6,546 bases of DNA, taken from Sphingomonadales bacterium. GTDB lineage: Bacteria; Pseudomonadota; Alphaproteobacteria; Sphingomonadales; Emcibacteraceae. The notes under the pieces are model-generated. The model worked only from the letters and a program-made list of their open reading frames with translations, was not told where the DNA came from and made no database searches. A program made the position numbers and the translations under genes. Positions 1-6,546 of this stretch are shown here, piece by piece (the stretch's first letter is position 1; each line of letters begins with the position of its first letter). The stretch spans positions 1 to 6,546 of the forward strand of contig DRKK01000241.1 in the NCBI GenBank assembly GCA_011051815.1, written 5' to 3'.

Positions 1-724
1 TGGTCAGGAAGGCTGGGCGGCCAATATTCAGACTTATAACCTGAAAACCAGCTATCAACGGTCCATTGAGAATGCCATCGACCCGGCCCATAATGAATTT
101 GTCCATCCCACCCACGGTTTCTCCGGCGAGCGTGATGATTATGTGGTGCCGAAACTGGACCTGATTGAGGAAGAATGGGGAGTTGGTTTCATGACCGATT
201 ATGAATCCTCCGGCACGCCCGATGAAAAATACGGCAAACTGCGGGACAAGGCGACCACAAGGGCCGGGTCCGGCACCTTTGGCCCTTCCCAATTCTGGAC
301 CAAAATTCATCCCAGCGGCAAATTCTTCATGCATCAATATACCTATGACCTGCCCATAGATGAAAATAACACCCGGGTATTTCTGGTCAATATGCGCAAT
401 GCCGGTCTTGACGATGAAATGGGGGCCAGACTGCGAGCAAGAAATCTGATCGTTGCCCAACAGGATATTGACGTCCTGGACGAAGTAGAACCCACACAGA
501 CCCCCCGCGACATCACCAAGGAGTTTATGATGCCTGCGGATAGCTGCATTGTAAAATACCGCGACCATATTAAAAGATATGAAAAAAAGGGCTGGCGTAT
601 CGATGTTCCGAAAATGAATGCGGAACGGGCCAGCGGCAAAATAGTCCATGCCATTCCCTCTCCCCGTCGCCGTACGGAAGGTAACTGGGTTTTGGATGAG
701 GCTCCGTTGCTGCCAAAAAGCTGA
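1..724 (+). CDS. Rieske-type aromatic ring-hydroxylating oxygenase large subunit, C-terminal part (5' truncated)
   Basis: The reading frame is open from base 2 to the TGA at 722-724, giving 240 residues with no start in the window. The GTG at 143 lies inside conserved sequence and is not a real start. Residues 24-35 read N-x2-D-x2-H-x4-H (Asp at 80-82, His at 89-91 and 104-106). This is the mononuclear iron motif of Rieske oxygenase catalytic domains, with the bridging Asp and two His ligands. A QQD at 458-466 offers the carboxylate third ligand (Asp155 of the visible part). The closing SPRRR...WVLDEAP tail resembles VanA/pheophorbide a oxygenase-like members. The CxH/CxxH Rieske cluster should lie upstream of the window. 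Family knowledge predicts a cytoplasmic oxygenase fed by a separate reductase or ferredoxin, attacking an aromatic or polycyclic substrate; the substrate here is unknown. It is the first visible gene of a tightly packed operon. Confidence 0.88.
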   Translation, partial: GQEGWAANIQTYNLKTSYQRSIENAIDPAHNEFVHPTHGFSGERDDYVVPKLDLIEEEWGVGFMTDYESSGTPDEKYGKLRDKATTRAGSGTFGPSQFWTKIHPSGKFFMHQYTYDLPIDENNTRVFLVNMRNAGLDDEMGARLRARNLIVAQQDIDVLDEVEPTQTPRDITKEFMMPADSCIVKYRDHIKRYEKKGWRIDVPKMNAERASGKIVHAIPSPRRRTEGNWVLDEAPLLPKS

Positions 725-1026
725 TGACTGCCTATATGGTGATCCTCGCCGAAATTAGTGACCCGGCGGCCTTTAGATGCTATGCTCTGAAGGCCGCCGA
801 ACTGATTACGGTATTCGGTGGGGAATATATTGTGCGCGGTACAGGCGAAAGCGAATGTCTGGAAGGTGACTGGCCTGATACAACCCGGTTGGTTATCTCT
901 AAATGGCCTTCCATGGCCACGGCCCGGGCCTTCTGGCAAAGTGAAGCCTACGCCGAAATCAGAAAATTACGACAGGGCAATGCGACCGTACGTGTCCGGT
1001 TGATTGAGGGAATAGAAGACTTATGA
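724..1026 (+). CDS. DUF1330 family protein (small alpha+beta-barrel fold)
   Basis: This 100-aa protein matches the DUF1330 pattern in order: an N-terminal strand (AYMVILAEISDP), FGGEYIVRG at 31-39, LEGDWPD at 46-52, RLVISKWPSM at 55-64, a helix with ARAFWQSEAY, and a terminal RLIEG strand at 92-96. Its length is normal for the family. DUF1330 proteins have a ferredoxin-like fold and are expected to form dimeric alpha+beta barrels. No general biochemical activity is established, so the function is unassigned. The ATG shares its A with the oxygenase stop (TGATG), and no strong Shine-Dalgarno precedes it, which suggests translation coupled to the oxygenase. Its end overlaps the aldehyde dehydrogenase start by 4 nt. 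Its place between an oxygenase and a dehydrogenase suggests, by inference only, a helper or isomerase-like role on a pathway intermediate. Confidence 0.88.
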   Translation: MTAYMVILAEISDPAAFRCYALKAAELITVFGGEYIVRGTGESECLEGDWPDTTRLVISKWPSMATARAFWQSEAYAEIRKLRQGNATVRVRLIEGIEDL

Positions 1027-2459
1027 CAGGCCAGGATATACAGGTACGCAACCCCCGAACCGGCCTGATCGACTATCATTTCACGCCAGCCAATGCCACT
1101 GAAATAAAAGACACCTGCCAGAAATTACGGGCGGCTCAACCCCTATGGCGAGACATGGGTCTGGAGGGACGGATCAAAAGTCTTTTGGCCTTTGCCGCCG
1201 CCCTGAAAGACAAGCGTAAAGAGCTGATTGACAGCCTAATCAACGATACCGGACGGCAGGGAATTTCCATTATGGAAGTGGATACCATCGCCCCGGCCAT
1301 TGACCGCTGGATCAAAATTGCCCGTGCCGAAAGCGCACCCTATGAAGGACGTTCCACCGCCCTGCCCTTCATCACCTATCATATTGACAAGCAACCCTAT
1401 AGCTTGGTTGGGGTAATCAGCCCTTGGAATTTCCCACTCACCCTGTCGCTCATAGATGCCATTCCGGCCCTGCTCGCCGGGGCGGCGGTAATCATCAAGC
1501 CCAGCGAAATCACCCCACGCTTTGCCGCACCCTTACGCGACATTATCGCCAGCATCCCGGATCTAAGCCCTGTATTGGCTATCGTTGACGGAGATGGGGG
1601 CACCGGGCAGGCTCTTGTGGATCAGGTGGATGTGATCTGCTTTACCGGCAGTGTGGCCACGGGCCGAAAGGTCGGCGAACAGGCGGCCCGAAATTTCGCC
1701 GTTTCCTTTCTGGAGCTGGGCGGCAAAGACCCGGCTATCGTGCTGGCGGATGCGGATATAGAGCGGGCGACAACTGCCCTCCTGCGCGGTTCTATCGTCA
1801 ATAGCGGGCAGGCCTGTCAATCCATTGAACGCATTTATGTAGCCCACGAAATTTACGAGGATTTTGTCCGGATTCTGGTGGAAAAAGCCAAAAAAGTAAC
1901 CTTCAACACCCCGAATATTACCACAGGGCATCTGGGCCCGATTATTTTTGACCGGCAAGCCGCCATCATTGAAAGTCAGATCACCGATGCCCGCGACAAG
2001 GGCGCCACCATCCATTCCGGCGGCAGGATTGAAGATCACGGCGGACTATGGTGTGCCCCCACGGTTATCACAGGCCTGACCCCCGATATGAAGATCATGC
2101 GCGACGAAACCTTCGGCCCCCTGCTGCCCGTCATCGCCTTTGAGGATGTTGATGAGGCCATAAAGATGGCCAATGACAGTGAATTTGGTCTCAGCGCCTG
2201 TGTCTTTGCTGGCAATGATGCGGACGCGATCAAGGTGGGACAACAGATCGAGGCCGGCGCCATCAGCATCAATGATGCGGCCCTGACCAGCCTGATGTAT
2301 GAGGCCGAGAAAAATTCTTACAAACTCAGTGGCCTTGGTGCCTCCCGGATGGGGCCGAGCGGCTATCTGCGTTTCTTCCGCAAGCAATCCTTCATGACCA
2401 ATACCGCCGATGTCTTTCCCATCGACATGTTTGACGAAGCCAATTCCACGGCACCCTAA
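1023..2459 (+). CDS. NAD(P)-dependent aldehyde dehydrogenase
   Basis: This complete 478-aa protein is the usual size for the aldehyde dehydrogenase superfamily and should oxidise an aldehyde to the carboxylate with NAD(P)+ in the cytoplasm. All key motifs are intact: PWNFP with the oxyanion Asn136, KPSE with Lys159, FTGS at 207-210 in the cofactor-binding fold, ELGGK with general base Glu231, SGQAC with nucleophile Cys265, and ETFGP with Glu362. The C-terminus (SGLGASRMGP, 436-445) departs from the commoner PFGG-K-SG form but keeps the same architecture. The ATG overlaps the DUF1330 stop as ATGA, with purine-rich GAGGG at 1006-1010 and GAAG at 1015-1018 upstream. It probably oxidises an aldehyde formed by the oxygenase pathway. 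Motifs alone do not give the substrate, so names such as vanillin or succinate-semialdehyde dehydrogenase are not justified. Confidence 0.96.
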   Translation: MTGQDIQVRNPRTGLIDYHFTPANATEIKDTCQKLRAAQPLWRDMGLEGRIKSLLAFAAALKDKRKELIDSLINDTGRQGISIMEVDTIAPAIDRWIKIARAESAPYEGRSTALPFITYHIDKQPYSLVGVISPWNFPLTLSLIDAIPALLAGAAVIIKPSEITPRFAAPLRDIIASIPDLSPVLAIVDGDGGTGQALVDQVDVICFTGSVATGRKVGEQAARNFAVSFLELGGKDPAIVLADADIERATTALLRGSIVNSGQACQSIERIYVAHEIYEDFVRILVEKAKKVTFNTPNITTGHLGPIIFDRQAAIIESQITDARDKGATIHSGGRIEDHGGLWCAPTVITGLTPDMKIMRDETFGPLLPVIAFEDVDEAIKMANDSEFGLSACVFAGNDADAIKVGQQIEAGAISINDAALTSLMYEAEKNSYKLSGLGASRMGPSGYLRFFRKQSFMTNTADVFPIDMFDEANSTAP

Positions 2460-2463
2460 GGAG
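2458..2463 (+). promoter_or_regulatory. Shine-Dalgarno AAGGAG for the YciI-like gene
   Basis: AAGGAG begins inside the TAA stop of the aldehyde dehydrogenase and ends 6 nt before the ATG at 2470. This fixes the YciI-like start at 2470. The upstream in-frame ATG at 2410 would add 20 residues that overlap the dehydrogenase and do not look like YciI sequence. Having the site over the stop codon favours re-initiation by terminating ribosomes. Confidence 0.85.
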
Positions 2464-2469
2464 CACCCT

Positions 2470-2808
2470 ATGAAAAATGCTTTCCCAAAAAGTAATCTGT
2501 TCACCGCCGTCATATGCCATGACAAACCGGGCGCAGATATTGCCCGTATCCGTCAGGAAACTCTAGCAGAACATCTGGCCCATGTGGAAAAGACCATTGA
2601 TGACCTGCTGGTGGCCGGCCCCATATTCAGCGCGGACGGCGGGTCTGTCTGTGGCTCTATCCTGATCTATAAGACCGATGACCAAAAGGTTGCACAGGCC
2701 ATGCTTGAAGCAGATCCCTATTACAAGGCCGACATCTGGCAGGACATTAACTATAGCGTTTTTTACGGCGCAGCGGGCGATGCGGTTGGTGGCCTGTCCT
2801 TTAAATGA
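2470..2808 (+). CDS. YciI-like (YCII domain) protein
   Basis: The gene encodes 112 aa from the ATG at 2470, chosen because AAGGAG lies 6 nt upstream and the family fold begins at FTAVICHDKPG (11-21). Family features follow in order: RQETLAEHLAHV with the conserved His35, LLVAGPI at 47-52, GSILIY at 62-67, a helix with AQAMLEADPYYKADIW (DPY at 82-84), and a final strand (NYSVFYG). This is the YCII dimeric alpha+beta barrel. Most members have no known function. One relative, TftG, is a dehydrochlorinase acting on a chlorinated hydroxyhydroquinone, so a role on an aromatic or quinone intermediate is plausible but unproven. It overlaps the transporter start by 4 nt (ATGA). It is the second small barrel-fold protein in the operon, with no obvious sequence similarity to the DUF1330 protein. 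Confidence 0.9.
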   Translation: MKNAFPKSNLFTAVICHDKPGADIARIRQETLAEHLAHVEKTIDDLLVAGPIFSADGGSVCGSILIYKTDDQKVAQAMLEADPYYKADIWQDINYSVFYGAAGDAVGGLSFK

Positions 2809-4109
2809 CGGAAAACACAACCCAAAAATACCCAAGCCCCCTGAAGGCTTGGTTGACGGTATTGTTGCTGACCGTGGCCTATATTTTTTCCTATATCGAC
2901 CGGTCGGTACTGGGGTTGCTTATTGAGCCGATCAAGGCGGATTTTCATTTTACCGATACCCAGATGGGCCTGCTCAGCGGGACGGCCTTTGCCGTATTTT
3001 ACGCCACCATGGGCATACCACTGGCCTGGCTGGCGGACCGGTCCAGCCGCCGCAATATTGTCGCCGTCGGGGTTGCCGTCTGGTCCATGGCCACGGCGGC
3101 CTGTGGGCTGATACGCAGTTTTGGCGGTTTTTTCGTCGCCCGCATGATGGTTGGCGCGGGCGAGGCAACACTCAGCCCCTGTGCCATGTCCATGATCACC
3201 GATATGTTCCCCAAGGAGGTGCGCGGCCGCGCCATTGCCCTCTATTCCAGCGCCCTGTCCATCGGCATCGGTTTTGGTAGCCTGCTAGTGGCCTTTCTGC
3301 TGAATTATACCGAAAATTTCGATTTCACCAATCTTGCGACCTACGGCATCGAAAAACCGTGGCATCTTATTTTTGTGATTTTAGGCTCCTCTGGCCTGTT
3401 GCTCAGCCTGTTATTGCTGGTCATCCGGGAACCCACCCGCCATGACAGGCAAGGCCAAAACCGCAGTAGCATCATGGATACCCTGCGCCATATTATGACA
3501 CAGCGGGCGGTTTATCTGGGCATTTTTGCCATGGGCGGAATCATGACCATCTGTGCCTATTATACCACCATCTGGAACGCACCTTTTTTCAGCCGCACCT
3601 TTGGCTGGCCCGCAGCATCCTATATGAAATATACCGGATATAGTATTCTGGCCATTGGCCCGGTCAGCATCATTTGCGCCGGCTTTCTCATTGACAGCTT
3701 CACCAAAAAGGGTCGAACCGATGCGGCCCTGCGGGTTATGCGGTTGGGCATCATCATATTATTGCCGCTGTGCATTGCTTATCCTCTGATGCCAACCTAC
3801 CTCACCTCTTTCATGCTCTATCAGGCCACCATATTCGGCTTCACCATGACCACGGCCGCCGGCCCCGCCGTCCTCATGACCATAGCCCCCGCCAATATGC
3901 GCGCCCAGATCATGGCCTTTTATTATATGTTCATCAGCATGACCGGCCTGTTAATCGGGCCAAGTTCAGTTCCTTTTGTGACCGATGTCCTTCTGGGCGA
4001 TGAAATGCGCATCAATGAAAGTATGAGTTATGTGGCACTATTCCTCTGTATCCCCGCCTTCTTCCTGCTACGCGGCGTCCCGGCAGCCTATCGGAAAATA
4101 ACCGCCTAA
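2805..4109 (+). CDS. MFS transporter, spinster-like
   Basis: This 434-aa protein shows about 12 hydrophobic segments (roughly residues 14-31, 53-76, 84-104, 107-128, 143-166, 187-207, 235-256, 276-298, 311-328, 333-355, 366-388 and 406-423) in two six-helix halves, joined by a polar loop near 209-234. Diagnostic motifs are SYIDRSVLG ending TM1, the motif-A-like LADRSSRR at 76-83 between TM2 and TM3, and RMMVGAGEA at 113-121 with P125 in TM4. This set is typical of the spinster-like branch of the major facilitator superfamily. It should sit in the inner membrane and move a small, probably anionic, organic compound; direction and substrate are not readable. The ATG overlaps the YciI stop as ATGA. 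As the last gene of the operon it is probably the uptake carrier for the compound degraded by its neighbours, though export of a product is possible. Confidence 0.93.
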   Translation: MTENTTQKYPSPLKAWLTVLLLTVAYIFSYIDRSVLGLLIEPIKADFHFTDTQMGLLSGTAFAVFYATMGIPLAWLADRSSRRNIVAVGVAVWSMATAACGLIRSFGGFFVARMMVGAGEATLSPCAMSMITDMFPKEVRGRAIALYSSALSIGIGFGSLLVAFLLNYTENFDFTNLATYGIEKPWHLIFVILGSSGLLLSLLLLVIREPTRHDRQGQNRSSIMDTLRHIMTQRAVYLGIFAMGGIMTICAYYTTIWNAPFFSRTFGWPAASYMKYTGYSILAIGPVSIICAGFLIDSFTKKGRTDAALRVMRLGIIILLPLCIAYPLMPTYLTSFMLYQATIFGFTMTTAAGPAVLMTIAPANMRAQIMAFYYMFISMTGLLIGPSSVPFVTDVLLGDEMRINESMSYVALFLCIPAFFLLRGVPAAYRKITA

Positions 4110-4154
4110 AATATTCATATTGACCTTAAGAAGGAAGCAGCAAACAGATCGCAA
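4110..4154. other. Convergent intergenic spacer without a clear terminator
   Basis: Only 45 bp separate the stop codons of the transporter (+) and the malic enzyme (-). The one dyad I see is CCTT/AAGG at 4124-4134 with a 3-nt loop, too short for an intrinsic terminator, and no T-run follows on either strand. Transcripts from both sides probably run into each other or end by Rho. Confidence 0.6.
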
Positions 4155-6431
4155 TCACGCGTCCAAATTCTGGGCATCGGCGAGGGCGATGGCGGCCATG
4201 TTGAAGATGCCTTTGGCGGTGGCGGACGGAGTGACAATATGGACAGGTTGCGCCGCCCCAAGCAGGATCGGTCCCACCAGCAAACCATTGTCCACACTAC
4301 GCAACATCTCAATACAGATATTGGCCGCGTCCAGATTGGGGAAGATGAACAGGTTGGCCGCACCGGTCAGCTTGCTGTCCGGGACCATCTTGTCCCGCAC
4401 CGCTTCGCGCAGGGCGGCATCGGCGTGCATTTCACCGTCAATTTCTATATCCGGTCTCATCTTCCGTAATATACTAGTCGCTTTACGCATTTTCTTTGCC
4501 GACGGCGCATTGGATGAACCAAAATTTGAATGGGACAGCAGGGCCACCTTTGGTGTGACGCCGAAATGGCTGACCTTTTCCGCCGCCGCAAGGGTGTTTT
4601 CCACAATCTGGTCCATATCGGGGTCAACGGTCATGAAGGCATCTGCGAAGAATATGGTCCGGCGGGGCAGGATCAGGGTGCTGACCGTGGACAGATTCTG
4701 ATCCGCACTTTTGCGGCCAATAATATCAATGATATATTTCACATGAAAGTCAAACCGCCCGTACGTGCCGCAAATCATGGCATCCGCATCCCCCATGCGC
4801 ACCGCAAGGGCGGCAATAACCGTGGTGTTGGTGCGCACAATGGTCTTGGCCGCGTCCTGAGACACGCCCTTGCGGCTGACCAATCCATGATATTCATGCC
4901 AATAGTGACGATATCTGTCATCTTTCTGAGGGTTGATAAGTTCGAAGTCCTGACCTTTTTTCAGGCGCAGGCCCAGTTTTTCAATCTTCTGATCAACCAC
5001 CACCGGACGCCCCACCAAAATGGGCAGCCCCATTTTCTCATCGACCAGAGCCTGTACCGCCAGCAAGACACTCTCATTCTCGCCCTCGGCAAAGATAATC
5101 CGTTTCGGAGTTCTCTTGGCAAGTTCGATCACGGGATGCAATAAAATGCTGGATTTAAAGACAAAGCTATCCAACCGCTCCCGGTAAGCATCAATATCCT
5201 CAAGCGGCCTTGTGGCAACGCCGCTGTCCATGGCGGCCTTGGCCACGGCGGGGGCGACTTCCAGTATCAGGCGCGGGTCAAGGGGCTTTGGAATGATATA
5301 TTCCGGGCCGAATTTCAACACCTCACCCTGATAGGCATTGGCCACCTGCTCGGATGATTCCTTGAAGGCCAGGTCGGCGATGGCCTTGACACAAGCATGC
5401 TTCATTTCCTCATTAATGGTCGTTGCCCCCACATCCAATGCCCCGCGAAACAGAAAGGGAAAACACAGCACGTTATTGACCTGATTGGGATAATCGGACC
5501 GTCCGGTGGCCATAACCGCATCATCACGAACTTTTTTCACATCCTCAGGCAGGATTTCCGGGGTCGGATTGGCCAGCGCCAGTATGAACGGCTTTGGGGC
5601 CATGCGCGCCACCATATCCGGCTTTAAAATACCCGGCGCGGACAGGCCAAGGAATACATCCGCATCGCCGATCACATCACCTAACGTGCGTTTGTCTGTC
5701 TTGATGGCGTATTTGTCCTTATAGGGATTCATATCCTTGGCACGGCCCTCATAAACCACGCCTTCGATATCCACCAATGCAACATTTTCCTTGCGCAAGC
5801 CCATGCTCACCAACAGGTCAAGACAGGCCAGCGACGCCGCGCCGCCGCCGGTGGCAACCACCTTCACCTCGGATAGCTTCTTGCCCACGATGCGCAGGCC
5901 GTTATAAACCGCCGCCCCGACCACGATGGCCGTCCCATGCTGGTCATCATGAAATACCGGGATATTCATCCGCTCTTTCAGGGCTTTCTCGACAATAAAA
6001 CATTCCGGTGCCTTGATGTCTTCCAGATTAATTGCCCCAAAGGTCGGTTCCAGCGCGGCAACCGTTTCGATGAGCTTTTCCGGGTCATTCTGATCTATTT
6101 CGATGTCAAAGACATTGATGCCGGCGAATTTCTTGAACAAGACCGCCTTGCCCTCCATCACCGGTTTGGACGCCAGCGGTCCAATATTGCCAAGGCCCAA
6201 CACCGCCGTACCATTGGTCACAACTCCCACAAGATTACCGCGTATGGTCATCTCATTCACCGCCGCCGCATCCTCCACAATGGCCTCACAGGCGAAGGCC
6301 ACACCTGGCGAATAGGCCCGGGCCAGATCACGCTGGTTCGACAGGGGGGTGGTCGGGGTTATTTCAAGCTTGCCGGGGGTTGGTTCCCGGTGATAACGCA
6401 GGGAGGTTTCTTTGAAATTCTCATCAGGCAT
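4155..6431 (-). CDS. maeB: NADP-dependent malic enzyme with C-terminal phosphotransacetylase-like domain (MaeB type)
   Basis: This complete 758-aa protein is the usual MaeB length. It decarboxylates malate to pyruvate and CO2 with reduction of NADP+ in the cytoplasm, supplying NADPH and pyruvate, especially during growth on organic acids or aromatic-derived carbon. The N-terminal malic domain (about 15-160) has AYSPGVA with Tyr40, [12 protein letters not shown] with Lys95, [11 protein letters not shown] with metal ligands Glu137/Asp138, and FHDDQHGTA with Asp162. The nucleotide-binding domain (about 165-400) has TGGGAAS at 194-200 and the conserved PNQVNN at 315-320. Residues from about 428 to the end form a Pta-like domain ([31 protein letters not shown]) that lacks Pta catalytic residues and is probably an acetyl-CoA-responsive regulatory module. 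The ATG at 6431 gives the full N-terminus; the next internal Met is residue 61. A GGA lies 9 nt upstream as a weak ribosome site. NADP preference is inferred from the family. Confidence 0.97.
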   Translation of the reverse strand: MPDENFKETSLRYHREPTPGKLEITPTTPLSNQRDLARAYSPGVAFACEAIVEDAAAVNEMTIRGNLVGVVTNGTAVLGLGNIGPLASKPVMEGKAVLFKKFAGINVFDIEIDQNDPEKLIETVAALEPTFGAINLEDIKAPECFIVEKALKERMNIPVFHDDQHGTAIVVGAAVYNGLRIVGKKLSEVKVVATGGGAASLACLDLLVSMGLRKENVALVDIEGVVYEGRAKDMNPYKDKYAIKTDKRTLGDVIGDADVFLGLSAPGILKPDMVARMAPKPFILALANPTPEILPEDVKKVRDDAVMATGRSDYPNQVNNVLCFPFLFRGALDVGATTINEEMKHACVKAIADLAFKESSEQVANAYQGEVLKFGPEYIIPKPLDPRLILEVAPAVAKAAMDSGVATRPLEDIDAYRERLDSFVFKSSILLHPVIELAKRTPKRIIFAEGENESVLLAVQALVDEKMGLPILVGRPVVVDQKIEKLGLRLKKGQDFELINPQKDDRYRHYWHEYHGLVSRKGVSQDAAKTIVRTNTTVIAALAVRMGDADAMICGTYGRFDFHVKYIIDIIGRKSADQNLSTVSTLILPRRTIFFADAFMTVDPDMDQIVENTLAAAEKVSHFGVTPKVALLSHSNFGSSNAPSAKKMRKATSILRKMRPDIEIDGEMHADAALREAVRDKMVPDSKLTGAANLFIFPNLDAANICIEMLRSVDNGLLVGPILLGAAQPVHIVTPSATAKGIFNMAAIALADAQNLDA

Positions 6432-6440
6432 ATTTCGGTT

Positions 6441-6443
6441 TCC
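6441..6443 (-). promoter_or_regulatory. Weak Shine-Dalgarno (GGA) for maeB
   Basis: On the minus strand GTGGAAA precedes the maeB ATG, with GGA 9 nt upstream of the start. No better match exists in the leader near the ATG. It supports the chosen start only modestly. Confidence 0.4.
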
Positions 6444-6467
6444 ACAAGTAGAATATGTTCAGGATTC

Positions 6468-6495
6468 TTTATACTTGAGAATGGTTAATAAACAA
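6468..6495 (-). promoter_or_regulatory. Candidate sigma70-type promoter for maeB (start-proximal)
   Basis: Minus-strand TATAAA (6468-6473) matches the -10 consensus at 5 of 6 bases. TTGTTT (6490-6495) matches the -35 at 3 of 6, with a 16-bp spacer. The predicted transcription start falls about 30 nt before the maeB ATG. The -35 is weak, so this is one of two alternatives. Confidence 0.35.
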
Positions 6496-6508
6496 GAAGG
6501 GAATTATC

Positions 6509-6530
6509 ATAGAGGCTTTCATCACTCTAT
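6509..6530 (-). repeat. Perfect 6-bp inverted repeat in the maeB leader (operator-like)
   Basis: ATAGAG (6509-6514) and CTCTAT (6525-6530) are perfect inverted copies separated by 10 nt. The 22-bp dyad lies just downstream of the TATAAT at 6535-6540, about where transcription from that box would start. Its position would suit a repressor site or a 5' hairpin. The arms are short and the region is AT-rich, so chance is a real alternative. Confidence 0.35.
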
Positions 6531-6534
6531 TTAT

Positions 6535-6540
6535 ATTATA
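6535..6540 (-). promoter_or_regulatory. Candidate -10 box TATAAT for maeB (start-distal)
   Basis: The minus strand carries a perfect TATAAT about 103 nt upstream of the maeB ATG. Its -35 would lie beyond the end of the window and cannot be assessed. The surrounding sequence is very AT-rich, so a chance match is possible. If used, it would give a 5' leader of roughly 95 nt. Confidence 0.4.
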
Positions 6541-6546
6541 CCAAAA

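Noticed and set aside
143..724. A 193-aa stand-alone protein starting at GTG 143
   Set aside because: The frame is open back to base 2, and the upstream codons encode the conserved iron-binding motif, so this is the tail of a larger oxygenase.
343..939. 198-aa minus-strand open frame opposite the oxygenase and DUF1330 genes
   Set aside because: It spans two clearly real plus-strand genes and has no recognisable domain.
2410..2469. Upstream ATG at 2410 as the start of the YciI-like gene
   Set aside because: The extra 20 residues overlap the aldehyde dehydrogenase C-terminus and do not resemble the family. The ATG at 2470 has a good Shine-Dalgarno.
4124..4140. SD-like AAGAAGGA and a CCTT/AAGG hairpin in the convergent spacer
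   Set aside because: No credible gene follows the SD-like sequence, and the 4-bp stem with no T-run is too weak to be a terminator.
4120..5144. Long plus-strand open frames (4120-4701 and 4530-5144) opposite maeB
   Set aside because: They lie wholly or almost wholly antisense to well-conserved malic enzyme codons, their translations show no family motifs, and they are best explained as shadows of the minus-strand gene.
5937..6488. 183-aa plus-strand open frame opposite the 5' end of maeB
   Set aside because: It is antisense to the conserved malic enzyme N-terminal domain, with no recognisable domain and no good ribosome site.
6466..6507. Possible leader peptide on the minus strand (13 codons from an ATG at about 6507, reading MIIPFLFINHSQV)
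   Set aside because: There is no good ribosome site, no run of regulatory codons and no attenuator hairpin, so a chance short frame is more likely.

Overview
The window looks like chromosomal DNA of a free-living Gram-negative bacterium, most likely an alphaproteobacterium. This is inferred from moderate GC content, a MaeB-type malic enzyme, a spinster-type MFS carrier and a Rieske-oxygenase catabolic cluster of the kind common there. No rRNA or marker gene is present to fix the taxon. There are no tRNAs, mobile elements, CRISPR arrays or long repeats, and coding density is very high.

Left part (1-4109, + strand): five tightly packed genes that read as one catabolic operon, entered in the middle of its first visible gene. 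In order they are the C-terminal 240 residues of a Rieske non-heme iron oxygenase large subunit (VanA/PaO-like), a 100-aa DUF1330 protein, a 478-aa NAD(P)-dependent aldehyde dehydrogenase, a 112-aa YciI-like protein and a 434-aa 12-TM MFS transporter. Three of the four junctions overlap (TGATG, ATGA, ATGA). The fourth has a 10-bp gap with a clear AAGGAG Shine-Dalgarno that overlaps the preceding stop codon. A reasonable reading is that the carrier imports a substrate, the oxygenase attacks it, the dehydrogenase oxidises an aldehyde product, and the two small alpha+beta-barrel proteins handle reactive intermediates. The substrate cannot be named from the sequence. The oxygenase's electron-transfer partner, the operon promoter and any regulator are not in the window.

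Right part (4155-6431, - strand): a complete 758-aa MaeB-type NADP-malic enzyme. An N-terminal malic enzyme core is fused to a C-terminal phosphotransacetylase-like domain that has lost the residues used for Pta catalysis, so that domain is probably an acetyl-CoA-sensing regulator. The gene converges on the catabolic operon across a 45-bp spacer with no convincing terminator. Its AT-rich upstream region (6432-6546) holds two candidate -10 boxes and a perfect 6-bp dyad near one predicted transcription start.

Overall this is a fairly ordinary metabolic region. The most interesting item is the uncharacterised Rieske/DUF1330/ALDH/YciI/MFS cassette. I found no evidence of an entirely new kind of system.
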